Of a stretch of DNA of 64,000 nt, positions 32,756-41,036 are shown piece after piece (within the stretch, counting starts at the first letter, position 1; every line of letters begins with the position of its first letter). The position numbers and the translations under genes are program-made. The stretch is from Halorubrum ezzemoulense DSM 17463 (GTDB lineage Archaea; Halobacteriota; Halobacteria; Halobacteriales; Haloferacaceae), in assembly GCF_002114285.1 (NCBI RefSeq), contig NZ_NEDJ01000003.1:1-64000 (forward strand). Reading direction: 5' to 3'. A model generated the notes under the pieces. The model had not been told where the DNA came from, did not search any database, and saw nothing but the letters and a program-made list of their open reading frames with translations.

Positions 32756-33301
32756 TCATCCGTCGAGCGCCTGCCGTATACCCTCGATGAACTCCTCGGT
32801 GGTGTGGGTCCCGGACGTGGCCCAGCGGACGCGCCCGGAGGCGTCGACGGCGCGCGCGCTCGGGTAGCTTCCGACGTTGAGTCGCGCCGCGAGTTCGGCG
32901 GAGACGTCGGCGGCGACGAGCCAGTCGCCGTCGTTCTCCCGCCACCAGTCGGCCACCGTCTCCTCGCTGACCGCCTCACCGACGGGCTCCGTCGTCACCG
33001 ACACGAACAGCACCTCGTCGCCGATCCGATCGTGCGCCTCCGCGAGGGCCGGCATCTGCTCGGCGCAGGGCGGGCACCACGTCCCGAAGAAGTCGACGAA
33101 CGTCGGTCGGTCCGGGGCGGGCAGCGTCACCTCGCCATCGCGGCTCCCCGGCGCGTCGACCGTGTCGAGCGTTATCGGCTCGACGAGTTCGGGCGCGTCG
33201 CTGCCACCGAGCGCGTCCGGTACCCCGCCGGTCGCGACGGCCCCCGCGCCGCCGAGGACGCCGACGCTCGCGAGCCCCGCCAGGAGGTGCCGTCGCCTCA
33301 C
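32756..33301 (-). CDS. TlpA-like extracytoplasmic thiol:disulfide oxidoreductase
   Basis: A 181-residue thioredoxin-fold protein. The N-terminus starts MRRRHLLAGLASVGV, a twin-arginine-type or lipid-less signal, so export via Tat is likely. The active site WCPPC is at residues 75-79 (FVDFFGTWCPPCAEQM), and SYPSARAVD gives the cis-Pro loop. It is likely to reduce apocytochrome or copper-chaperone thiols, in concert with CcdA (downstream) and SCO (upstream). Its start overlaps the SCO stop by four bases (33298-33301), indicating translational coupling. Confidence 0.9.
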   Translation of the reverse strand: MRRRHLLAGLASVGVLGGAGAVATGGVPDALGGSDAPELVEPITLDTVDAPGSRDGEVTLPAPDRPTFVDFFGTWCPPCAEQMPALAEAHDRIGDEVLFVSVTTEPVGEAVSEETVADWWRENDGDWLVAADVSAELAARLNVGSYPSARAVDASGRVRWATSGTHTTEEFIEGIRQALDG

Positions 33302-33993
33302 GCCGTGACCACCCGTCGGAAGTCGTCGACGATCCGTTCGACGTCGGTGGCCGGCCCGCGCGGGTACGCCCGCTCGACGATACCCCGCTTGTTGACCAGC
33401 AGGATGAGCCCGTAGTGCGGGAACGCGTACTCCAGGTTCTCGTACTGCTCGCCGTCCGTCTTCTCGATCTTGAGTCCGAAGTTCTCGTCCATCAGCTCCA
33501 CGCCCGCCTCGTAGCTCTCCGGGCGGAGGAAGTGCCAGTTCCCGGCGTCGAGGTCGACGCCGCGCTGCCCGGCGTACTCGCGGAGCACGTCCGCCGTGTC
33601 GCGCTCCGGGTCGAAGGTGAGCGGGAGGAACGCGGCCTCGTCGCCGAACCCCTCTTCGGCGGCGACCTCCTGAACGCGCCGCAGCCGGAGGATGAGCGCC
33701 GGACAGACGCCGTCCGGACAGTTCGTGTAGAAGGACGTCCAGAGGAACGCGCGTTCCCCTTCGAACTGCGTCGTCGATATCTCCTCGCCCGCGATCGGGT
33801 CGGGAACGGTGAACTCGGGCATCTCGTCGCCGTGGATCGGGTGGACCGGCTCGCCGCGATTCTGTTCCGGCGGGCCGAGGATCGTCCCGTCGTCGCCGGA
33901 GTCGCCGAGGACGCCGGCGCAGCCGGCCGTGGCGGTCGCGCCGGCGGCGGTTCCGGTGGCGGCGAGCGATCGGAGGAAGTGGCGGCGCTCCAT
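33298..33993 (-). CDS. SCO1/SenC-type copper chaperone lipoprotein
   Basis: A 231-residue exported protein. It starts MERRHFLRSLAATG (Tat-type) and has a lipobox TAGC with Cys24, so it is probably membrane-anchored. The copper/thiol site reads NCPDGVCPAL: two cysteines separated by four residues rather than the usual three. A partner His lies in AFPHYGLILL. SCO proteins load copper into the CuA site of haem-copper oxidases. It heads an operon with tlpA and ccdA. TTTACG on the reverse strand (34021-34026) provides a TATA site, and the small palindrome ACTACGTAGT (34006-34015) lies between it and the ATG. Confidence 0.88.
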   Translation of the reverse strand: MERRHFLRSLAATGTAAGATATAGCAGVLGDSGDDGTILGPPEQNRGEPVHPIHGDEMPEFTVPDPIAGEEISTTQFEGERAFLWTSFYTNCPDGVCPALILRLRRVQEVAAEEGFGDEAAFLPLTFDPERDTADVLREYAGQRGVDLDAGNWHFLRPESYEAGVELMDENFGLKIEKTDGEQYENLEYAFPHYGLILLVNKRGIVERAYPRGPATDVERIVDDFRRVVTA

Positions 33994-34200
33994 GTCGTTG
34001 CCCGAACTACGTAGTCGCTCGTAAATGAACCCCGCGGCTGGTTGCGCGCGGTGAACACGACCGCGACCGCCGCAGACCGGCGAGACACCCCTGGGAGACG
34101 GCCGTACACGGAACATCCCCGATAGACGAACGTCCGGAACCTCCGTGGTACCGTGGCCCTCGCAAGGGTTATCCCCAAACGGGCTGTACGTTTATTCGCA

Positions 34201-34407
34201 ATGGCAAACGGTAAGGTTGATTTCTTCAACGACACTGGCGGCTACGGTTTCATCTCGACTGACGACGGCGACCTCGACGACGACGAAGACGTGTTCTTCC
34301 ACATGGAAGACGTCGGCGGCCCGGACCTCGAGGAGGGTCAGGAAGTGGAATTCGACATCGAATCGTCCCCCAAGGGACCCCGCGCGACGAACCTCGTCCG
34401 CAACTAA
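34201..34407 (+). CDS. cspA: Cold-shock domain protein
   Basis: A 68-residue CSD (OB-fold) nucleic-acid-binding protein, an RNA chaperone. RNP1-like GGYGFIS and RNP2-like DVFFHM are both present, separated by an acidic loop (DGDLDDDEDV) typical of halophilic variants. ATG 34201 gives the standard-length protein. A GTTATC element near 34166-34171 lies 30-35 bases upstream, and a second AT-rich stretch just before the ATG may belong to the leader. It stands alone, in divergent orientation to the SCO operon. Confidence 0.94.
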   Translation: MANGKVDFFNDTGGYGFISTDDGDLDDDEDVFFHMEDVGGPDLEEGQEVEFDIESSPKGPRATNLVRN

Positions 34408-34590
34408 CCCCCACGTAGCGGACAGCGCGTCCGCACGCACTACCGGATTTCGGCCGTCGTTCGACGCGAATGGCGCCTATCTCCGTTTCTCTCACACTTA
34501 TCACACCTCGACGAGCGCCGGCTCTCTCCGACGGGGAGCGACTCATTTCTACGTGGGACGGCGCTCTCCCGACGGCGACGCGATCGACCG

Positions 34591-34598
34591 TTTAAATA
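34591..34598 (+). promoter_or_regulatory. TATA box of radB
   Basis: TTTAAATA lies 25-32 bases before the GTG start at 34623, a near-ideal archaeal TATA element that supports GTG and a leaderless mRNA. Confidence 0.65.
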
Positions 34599-34622
34599 CG
34601 AGCGCGGGCGGATCACTTCACA

Positions 34623-35330
34623 GTGAGCGATCCGATCCCGACCGGCTGTCGCCCGGTCGACGAGCTGTTGGGCGGCGGCTTCGAGCGCGGCGTCGTCACG
34701 CAGGTGTACGGGCCGCCGGCCGCCGGGAAGACGAACCTCGCGCTCGCGGCCGCGGTGGGGGTCGCGGCCGGCGGCGACCGCGCCCTCTACGTCGACACCG
34801 AGGGGCTCTCGATCGATCGGTTCGAGCAGCTGGCCGCGGGCCGCGCCGACGACCCGGACACCGACGAGACGGTCGATTCGATCGCCTCGCGGCTCGTGAT
34901 CTCCGAGGCGTACGACTTCGACGACCAGCGCGAGGCGGTGCGCGACGCCGAGGAGCTCGCCGAGGAGGTCGAGCTGATCGTGTTGGACTCCGCGACGGGC
35001 TTCTACCGGCTGGAGCGCGCCGGTGACACCGAGGGCGGCGAGTCGCTCCGGAAGGTCGCGAAGCAGGTGACGCACCTCCTCTCGTTAGCCCGCCGTCACG
35101 ACATCGCTGTGATCATCACGAACCAGGTGTTCACCGACCCGGACGGCGACCGCGACCGCGCGCTCGGCGGGAACACCCTCAACCACTGGACCGGGGCCAT
35201 CCTGCGCGTCGACCGGTACCGCGGTGGGAACCGCCGTGCCACCCTCGAGAAGCACCGGTCGAAGCCGGCCGGCGACACCGCGACCTTCCGGATCGTCGGC
35301 GACGGACTCGCCGAGGGCTCGGACGCGTGA
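34623..35330 (+). CDS. radB: DNA repair and recombination protein RadB
   Basis: A 235-residue RecA-fold paralogue of RadA found in euryarchaea; it lacks the N-terminal helix-hairpin-helix domain of RadA. Walker A GPPAAGKTN is at residues 30-38, and the Walker B strand ELIVLDSATGFYR follows near 118. IIITNQVF and GGNTLNHWTGAILRV match the rest of the core. RadB modulates RadA filament formation during homologous recombination. The GTG start is confirmed by a strong TATA box. With nurA it is one of two recombination genes in the window, not linked. Confidence 0.95.
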   Translation: MSDPIPTGCRPVDELLGGGFERGVVTQVYGPPAAGKTNLALAAAVGVAAGGDRALYVDTEGLSIDRFEQLAAGRADDPDTDETVDSIASRLVISEAYDFDDQREAVRDAEELAEEVELIVLDSATGFYRLERAGDTEGGESLRKVAKQVTHLLSLARRHDIAVIITNQVFTDPDGDRDRALGGNTLNHWTGAILRVDRYRGGNRRATLEKHRSKPAGDTATFRIVGDGLAEGSDA

Positions 35331-35456
35331 TCGGCGGGGAAGAATGAGACGCAGCGACGGAAACGCACGCCGGAGACGGTCCCGTCCCGGCGGTGCGGTC
35401 GGGGTCTGTCGACGGCGACGCGAAGCGCGCGTCCGCCGTCGCGGGTCGCTACCGAC

Positions 35457-36596
35457 TTAGAGGTCGCCGAGCTTCCGGAGGAGCTGGCCGCGGTATTCTT
35501 CGTCAGCGTTGACGCCCTTGATCTCCAAGACGTTCCGCTCCAGCTTGTCGAGCGCGACGTGGAAGGCGTGTTCGGCGCCGTACCCCTCGCCGGAGCCGCC
35601 GACCTGACCCTCGTTGGTGCGGAGGCGGATCTGACACTGGATCAGGGGCGTGCCGCGGAGCTTCTCCTTGTGCGCGTGGAGTCGGACGTGCGCGTGGATG
35701 ACGTGCATGTCCGCGTACTTGTCGGCGACCTGCTCGATGGACTCAACGATGTGTTCGCGGGAGGTCCCCTCCAACAGGTCGACGTTGGTGATCTGGACGT
35801 CCATCGAATCCTGTTCGGTGAACGTGAGCGCGCGCAGCACGTCGGTCTTCGTCACCATCCCGGCGACGGTGTCGACGCCCTCGGGCGTGACGACGAGCCC
35901 GGAGACGTCGTTGTCGAACATGCGCTCGACGACCGCCTGGGCGGTCTCGGCGTTCCGCGCGGTGACGACGGGGCTCGACATGATGTCGTAGACGGGGATG
36001 TCGAGCATCCGGTCGATGTCGCCCGCGCGGTCGCCGCTGCCCTGTCGCTCTTGGTCGCGGACGACGAACTCCACGATGTCGTTCGTGGTGACGACGCCGA
36101 CGAGGTCGCCGTCGTCGCCGAGGACCGGCAGTCGGGAGACGCCGTTCTCGCGGAGGCGGTTGATGGCGCGCCCGACGCTCTCGGTCTCACCGATGCCGAT
36201 CACGTCCTCGGTGGCGATCTGGCCGACGGTGATCGCGTCGAGGCTGTCGAGGACGGCCTCGAGGATCTGGTCGACCGTGACGATACCGAAGAGCTTCTCG
36301 CCCTCGTAGACGGGCGCGATCTTCACGTCGCCCTCGACGAGGAGCCGGGCGGTCTCGCGGACGTCCTCGTGACGGTCGACGGAGGGCGCCGGCTTCATCA
36401 CCGCCGACACCTTCGTGTCGTCCTCCATGCGCGAGCGCATGAGCTGTTTCTCCCCGACGACCCCGGCGTACTCGCCGTCCTCGACGACGACGATCCCCTT
36501 CGGGTTCTCTCGCTCGAAGATAGAACGGACCTTGGCGAGACGCTCGTCGACGTCGACCTCGACGTATTCCGGCACTGCGATATCAGAGATGTTCAT
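35457..36596 (-). CDS. Four-CBS-domain protein with C-terminal ribosome-hibernation-like (HPF/RaiA-like) domain
   Basis: A 379-residue protein. Residues 1 to about 260 hold four CBS repeats (for example VSAVMKPAPSVDRHEDV, VGRAINRLRENGVSRLPVL and YDIMSSPVVTARNAETA), which commonly bind adenine nucleotides. From about residue 275 the sequence changes to a beta-alpha-beta domain: MDVQITNVDLLEG, HAHVRLHAHKEKLRG, QCQIRLRTNEGQV and AFHVALDKLERNVLEI. The last element closely resembles the DKLERQ helix of HPF/RaiA. I infer a nucleotide-sensing factor that may dock on ribosomes. TTTCAATA (reverse, 36626-36633) suits the start at 36596. Confidence 0.8.
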   Translation of the reverse strand: MNISDIAVPEYVEVDVDERLAKVRSIFERENPKGIVVVEDGEYAGVVGEKQLMRSRMEDDTKVSAVMKPAPSVDRHEDVRETARLLVEGDVKIAPVYEGEKLFGIVTVDQILEAVLDSLDAITVGQIATEDVIGIGETESVGRAINRLRENGVSRLPVLGDDGDLVGVVTTNDIVEFVVRDQERQGSGDRAGDIDRMLDIPVYDIMSSPVVTARNAETAQAVVERMFDNDVSGLVVTPEGVDTVAGMVTKTDVLRALTFTEQDSMDVQITNVDLLEGTSREHIVESIEQVADKYADMHVIHAHVRLHAHKEKLRGTPLIQCQIRLRTNEGQVGGSGEGYGAEHAFHVALDKLERNVLEIKGVNADEEYRGQLLRKLGDL

Positions 36597-36722
36597 GGTC
36601 CGTTCTGAGAGTTCGACGGGACGGGTATTGAAAGTGCGGGAGTTATCGCGCTCGCCGGGGGCGGTCGTCAGCCGCGCGCAATCCGCCTGAAGGTATTTGA
36701 GCGTCGACGGCGAAGCGATCCC

Positions 36723-36863
36723 GTGAGGCTCTCGACCGCGCTGATCGCCGTCGGCGTCGCGCTGATCGTGATCCCGCTCCCGGTACCGATCCCCTTCGTC
36801 GGCGTGATCGTCGGTGCGCTGGCGCTGCTCGCCGGGCTCTTCCTCCGGCTCTTCGGCGTCTGA
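36723..36863 (+). CDS. 46-residue membrane peptide
   Basis: A short GTG-started frame encoding 46 residues with two membrane segments: STALIAVGVALIVIPLPV, then FVGVIVGALALLAGLFLRLF, separated by a PIP turn. Only one Arg at the start and two near the end are charged. Codon use matches the neighbourhood, and a GTATTTGA element (36691-36698) lies about 25-32 bases upstream. It sits between the CBS protein (divergent) and the HAD gene, 57 bases before the latter. Function and family are unknown. Confidence 0.65.
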   Translation: MRLSTALIAVGVALIVIPLPVPIPFVGVIVGALALLAGLFLRLFGV

Positions 36864-36920
36864 GGCACCGACCGGCCGACGTGTGAAACCTTTTTGCCCG
36901 TTACCCACCCACGGCGATGC

Positions 36921-37604
36921 GTGTACGACGCCGTCGTCTTCGACAACGACGGGGTGTTGGTCGGGCGGACGCCGTTCGACACGCTCCGCGAGGCCGCCTG
37001 GGACGCCTTTGTGAGCCTCGGCGTCGAGGACCCGGACCTCGCCCACGTCGACGACGTCGCCGTCGGGGTCGACCCCGCCACCCTGGCCGACATCTGCGAG
37101 CGCTACGGCGTCGACCCGGCGGAGTTCTGGCGGGTCAGAGACGAGGTCGCGTCGGCGGCGCAGATCGACGCCGCCCGGGAGGGACAGAAGACGCCGTACG
37201 ACGACGTGGACGTCGTCCGCGCGCTGGACGCCTCCCTCGGCGTCGTCTCCTCGAACCAGCAGGCGACCGTCGACGCGCTCTTGGACCACTTCGGGCTCGC
37301 GGACCACTTCGAGGTCGCGTACGGCCGCGACCCCTCGGTGGCCAGCCTCTCGCGGAAGAAGCCCTCGCCGTACTACATCGAGCGCGCCCTCGAAGACCTC
37401 GGCGCCGAGACGGCGCTGTTCGTCGGCGACAACGAGTCGGACGTGCGCGCGGCCGACAACGCGGGAATCGACTCCGCGTTCCTCCGCCGCCCTCACCGCC
37501 GGTCGACCGAACTGGACTGCCACCCGACCTACGAGATCGACGACCTCCACGACCTCGTGAGCATCTGCGGGCGAGCGCCGCCCGACGCCGACGGCGGGAT
37601 CTGA
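36921..37604 (+). CDS. HAD-superfamily hydrolase
   Basis: A 227-residue HAD phosphatase-like protein. Motif I VVFDNDGVLVG is in the first 15 residues; note N in place of the usual L between the two aspartates. The strand-2 region LGVVSSNQQ fits motif II, KKPSPYYIERAL gives the motif III Lys and FVGDNESDVRAA the acidic motif IV. GTG 36921 is chosen because motif I then begins at residue 4, and a T-rich CCTTTTTG (36889-36896) lies about 25-32 bases upstream. The upstream in-frame ATG at 36894 would overlap that box. Substrate unknown. Confidence 0.87.
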   Translation: MYDAVVFDNDGVLVGRTPFDTLREAAWDAFVSLGVEDPDLAHVDDVAVGVDPATLADICERYGVDPAEFWRVRDEVASAAQIDAAREGQKTPYDDVDVVRALDASLGVVSSNQQATVDALLDHFGLADHFEVAYGRDPSVASLSRKKPSPYYIERALEDLGAETALFVGDNESDVRAADNAGIDSAFLRRPHRRSTELDCHPTYEIDDLHDLVSICGRAPPDADGGI

Positions 37605-37672
37605 TTCGGCGTGTGACTCGCGACGGCCGCGCGATCAAAACGGACATGTGATCGGTCCCCGAAGCGCGGGCG

Positions 37673-38428
37673 ATGCCCTCGCCCTCCGCGAGTCAGCCCC
37701 TCGACACAGACGCATCGGACGTGCGGTCCGTCGTCGCTCGCTACCGCCGGGCGGAGCGCGCCGTCGGCTGGACCCTCGCGCTGCTCGTCGTCGTCGCGTT
37801 TCTCGCGGCGGTCGTCGCCATCTCGTTCTGGCCCGGCGTGGCGGTCGGCGCCGTCATCGTCGTCGCGCTCCGCGTGCCCGTGTTTCGACGGCGCGGCTCG
37901 ACTCGCCTCCGGACGGACGCGTCGCCCGGAGCGGTCGTCCGGCGGTTCGGGTCGGCGAGACCGCCGAACCTCGCGTTCCAGTGGGGCGTCGCCGACGAGG
38001 TCCGGAGCGCCGCCGACACGGCAGCGTCGACCGACGCCGCTACCGACAGAAGCGCGCCCGGAACGGACGCAACCTACGAGTTCTCGTATCTCCTCGGCCT
38101 CAAGTCGGTCGAGCTCGACCTCTCCGTCGACGTGAGCGGGAGGGACGCGGTCGACGACGCCGCGGTCGGCGAGAGCGATTCCGACCACCCGCCGGTCGCG
38201 ACGGTCGAGATAGAGGGGACGGCGGACGGTCGGCCGTGGGCCTCGTACGCGGCGACGGTCCGCGAGACGACCGACGGCGGGACCGTCGTCGACCTCGAAC
38301 TGCGACCGACGCGCCGGTTCGGCCTCCGACGGCTCCCGCAGGGGCGGGTCGCCGAGCGGTACTACGCCGAGGCGCTCGCCGCGCAGGGGTACGAGGTCGT
38401 CGAGCGGTCGGTGTCGATGACGCGGTGA
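37673..38428 (+). CDS. Hypothetical two-helix membrane protein
   Basis: A 251-residue protein with two close membrane helices (about residues 31-50 TLALLVVVAFLAAVVAISFW and 52-67 GVAVGAVIVVALRVPV). A soluble, probably beta-rich domain follows, containing an acidic low-complexity stretch (about 115-130). The C-terminal half (FSYLLGLKSVELDLSV onward) has alternating strands. No known domain is recognised. It has no obvious partner, although the next gene (minus strand, convergent) is also a two-helix protein. Confidence 0.65.
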   Translation: MPSPSASQPLDTDASDVRSVVARYRRAERAVGWTLALLVVVAFLAAVVAISFWPGVAVGAVIVVALRVPVFRRRGSTRLRTDASPGAVVRRFGSARPPNLAFQWGVADEVRSAADTAASTDAATDRSAPGTDATYEFSYLLGLKSVELDLSVDVSGRDAVDDAAVGESDSDHPPVATVEIEGTADGRPWASYAATVRETTDGGTVVDLELRPTRRFGLRRLPQGRVAERYYAEALAAQGYEVVERSVSMTR

Positions 38429-38462
38429 ACCCCGGTAGGACAACGGGACGAGCCGTCACGGT

Positions 38463-39005
38463 TCACGCGACGAGTTCCGTCTCGGGCGCGTCGACGACGG
38501 TCCGGGAGACGCCGTCGGCGTCGTCGGCACCGCGCAGGTCGACGCCGCGAAGGCGGAGCGCGAGCGCCGCGTCGTTCCGGGCCGCGGGCGACCGCGGTCG
38601 GAAGGCCGTCTCGACCGCGTCGCCGTCTTCGTCCTCGTGAACGACGACCACGTCGCCGTCCCTGAACTCGGCGCGCCGGACGTCTCGCAGCGGTATCTCC
38701 GTCCGCGCGTTCCGGACGACCGAGACGCAAACCCCGGCGAACCCGGTCACGAGCCCGAACGCGGCGATCCCGCCACCAGTCCCGCCGCTGCCGACCCACT
38801 CCAGTAGCGTCCCGAGCGCGGCGATAGCGGCGGCGACCGCCGACCCCGAAACGTCGCGACCGACGGAAGGCGCTCGGCCGTTCGCGAGGGCCCGGAGCCC
38901 CTCGACGCACATGCGGTCGGGTCGGTTCCGGACGCGTATCTCGCCCGGGGCGACCGCGACGCGTCCCGCGGCCGTCGGGAGCGACCACGCGCCGGTCCGG
39001 CTCAT
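38463..39005 (-). CDS. Hypothetical two-helix membrane protein
   Basis: A 180-residue protein. A short beta-rich N-terminus (AGRVAVAPGEIRVRNRP) is followed by two membrane helices (about 55-70 and 79-98), then a basic-acidic soluble segment (RTEIPLRDVRRAEFRDGDVVVV). That layout, with strands on both sides of a hairpin, is reminiscent of small PH-like membrane proteins, but the match is too weak to assign. It converges with the preceding gene. Function unknown. Confidence 0.6.
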   Translation of the reverse strand: MSRTGAWSLPTAAGRVAVAPGEIRVRNRPDRMCVEGLRALANGRAPSVGRDVSGSAVAAAIAALGTLLEWVGSGGTGGGIAAFGLVTGFAGVCVSVVRNARTEIPLRDVRRAEFRDGDVVVVHEDEDGDAVETAFRPRSPAARNDAALALRLRGVDLRGADDADGVSRTVVDAPETELVA

Positions 39006-39205
39006 GCGGCGTCGGCGCCGACCACCGACGCGACGCGCGAGCGCTGGAGGGCGGGTCGACGACTATGTAAGGGGGAGGGAAACATGAGCGTCCGTACGAG
39101 GGCCGCGCTCGTAACTGCTGGCGTCAACTCACGGCCGCGAGCGCGTCCCCGCCGTCCAGCTCACACGGCGAGAGCCTTTAGTTCCCGTCCCGCGCACGTC
39201 GCGAC

Positions 39206-39982
39206 ATGGACCTCCCGCCGGTCGGTCTCGGAACGATGGGGATCGACGATCCGGGTGCGGTCGCGACGGCGGTCTCCGTCGGCTACCGCCACCTCGACAC
39301 CGCTCGGATCTACGACAACGAGGCGGTCGTGGGCGACGGGCTCGCCGCCGGGCTGGCCGACGGCGACCTCGACCGCGGCGACGTGACCGTCGCGACGAAG
39401 CTCTGGACAGACGACCTCGCGGCCGGCGCGGTCGCGCCCGCGGCCCGCGAGAGCGCGGACCGGCTCGGCGTCGACGCGATAGACCTGCTGTACGTTCACC
39501 GCCCTCGCGGCGACTACGACCCCGAGACGACACTGCCCGCCATCGACCGCGTGGGCGACGACGGACTCGTGCGGAACGTCGGCGTCTCGAACTTCGAGGT
39601 CGCGGACCTCGACCGCGCGATCGAGGTTCTCGGACGGCCGCCCGCGGCCCACCAGACCGAACTCCACCCGCTGTTCCTCCGACCCGAGCTACTCGGTCAC
39701 GCCCGCGAACACGGGTATCCGGTCGTCGCCTACTCGCCGCTCGCTGGCGGTCGGGTGCGCGAGATCGACGCCGTCGCCGCGGTCGCCGAGGCGCACGACG
39801 CGACGCCCGAGGCGGTCGCGATCGCGTGGGCGGCCGCGAAGGAGCCGGTGGTGACGATCCCGAAGGCGTCGAGCGAGGCCCACCTCCGCGCCAACCTCGC
39901 GGCGGCCGACCTCGAACTGACCGACGCGGAGGTCGCCGCGATCGACGCCGTCGAGCGCGAGGAAGAGCTGTTCCCGGAGTAG
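39206..39982 (+). CDS. Aldo/keto reductase
   Basis: A 258-residue TIM-barrel NADPH-dependent oxidoreductase. The catalytic tetrad is visible: Asp31 and Tyr36 (HLDTARIYDNEAV), Lys in VATKLW (about 65) and His in LYVHRP (about 98). The cofactor loop IPKASSEAHLRANL is near the C-terminus. It would reduce aldehydes or ketones; the substrate is open. CTTTAG at 39175-39180 gives a TATA-like box about 26-31 bases before ATG 39206. It stands alone. Confidence 0.92.
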   Translation: MDLPPVGLGTMGIDDPGAVATAVSVGYRHLDTARIYDNEAVVGDGLAAGLADGDLDRGDVTVATKLWTDDLAAGAVAPAARESADRLGVDAIDLLYVHRPRGDYDPETTLPAIDRVGDDGLVRNVGVSNFEVADLDRAIEVLGRPPAAHQTELHPLFLRPELLGHAREHGYPVVAYSPLAGGRVREIDAVAAVAEAHDATPEAVAIAWAAAKEPVVTIPKASSEAHLRANLAAADLELTDAEVAAIDAVEREEELFPE

Positions 39983-40075
39983 CCGATCCACATATACGTA
40001 TAACCTAGGAGTTGTGAGAGACTCGATACGCATGATCCCGGTTCACTTTTACCGCGGGGACGACGAGAATCGCTC

Positions 40076-40969
40076 ATGACGGAGATCATCGACGGGGAGG
40101 CGGTCGCGGCGGACGTGCGAGACGCGGTCGCCGACGAGGTGTCGCGGCTGTCCGACTCCGGGGTCGAGCCGGGCCTCGCCACGGTGCTGATGAGCGACGA
40201 CCCCGCCAGCGAGACGTACGTCTCGATGAAACAGCGCGACTGCGAGGAGGTGGGCATCGAGAGCTTCCATGTCGAGATCGACGCGGACGCGCCCGCCGAG
40301 CGGCTGTACGAGACGATCGACGACCTCAACGACCGCGACGACGTTCACGGGATATTGGTCCAGCTCCCGCTCCCGGACCACGTGGACAAGCGGACCGTCC
40401 TCCGGCGGATCGCCCCCGAGAAGGACGTTGACGGCTTCCACCCGGAGAACGTCGGCCGCCTCGTCGCGGGCGACGCCCGGTTCAAGCCCTGTACCCCCCA
40501 CGGCGTCCAGAAGCTGCTCGCCGCCTACGACGTGGAGACGGAGGGCGCGGACGCGGTCGTCGTCGGCCGCTCCGACATCGTCGGCAAGCCGATGGCGAAC
40601 CTGCTGATACAGAAGTCCCCGACCGGCAACGCGACGACGACCGTCTGCCACTCCCGAACCGAAGACCTAGAGGGGGAACTGGCCGACGCGGACATCGTCG
40701 TCGCGGCCGCCGGCATCCCCGAGTTCGTCGACGGCTCAACCCTCAAAGAGGGCGTGACCGTGATCGACGTGGGGATCAACCGCGTCGACGCCGACACCGA
40801 GAAGGGGTACGAGCTGGTGGGCGACGTGGACTACGAGTCGGCGGAAGAAGTCGCGGGCGCTATCACGCCGGTCCCCGGCGGCGTCGGGCCGATGACGCGC
40901 GCGATGTTGCTGTACAACACGGTGAAGGCGGCCGGACTCCAGCGCGACGTCGAGGTCGACCTCGAGTAG
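40076..40969 (+). CDS. folD: Bifunctional methylenetetrahydrofolate dehydrogenase/cyclohydrolase
   Basis: A 297-residue FolD enzyme interconverting methylene-, methenyl- and formyl-tetrahydrofolate. The substrate region ASETYVSMKQRDCEEVG includes the catalytic Lys, and QLPLPDHVD is the second signature. The NADP site GRSDIVGKPMANLL and the C-terminal PVPGGVGPMTRAMLL are intact. Haloarchaea use folate rather than methanopterin C1 carriers, so FolD is expected. TTTTAC (40047-40052) lies about 25-29 bases before ATG 40076. Confidence 0.96.
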   Translation: MTEIIDGEAVAADVRDAVADEVSRLSDSGVEPGLATVLMSDDPASETYVSMKQRDCEEVGIESFHVEIDADAPAERLYETIDDLNDRDDVHGILVQLPLPDHVDKRTVLRRIAPEKDVDGFHPENVGRLVAGDARFKPCTPHGVQKLLAAYDVETEGADAVVVGRSDIVGKPMANLLIQKSPTGNATTTVCHSRTEDLEGELADADIVVAAAGIPEFVDGSTLKEGVTVIDVGINRVDADTEKGYELVGDVDYESAEEVAGAITPVPGGVGPMTRAMLLYNTVKAAGLQRDVEVDLE

Positions 40970-41036
40970 CCGGGGCGGCGACGGACGCGCGCGGTCCCGC
41001 CGAAACCTCGCGGTCGTCGCTCGGTGGGGCATCCGC

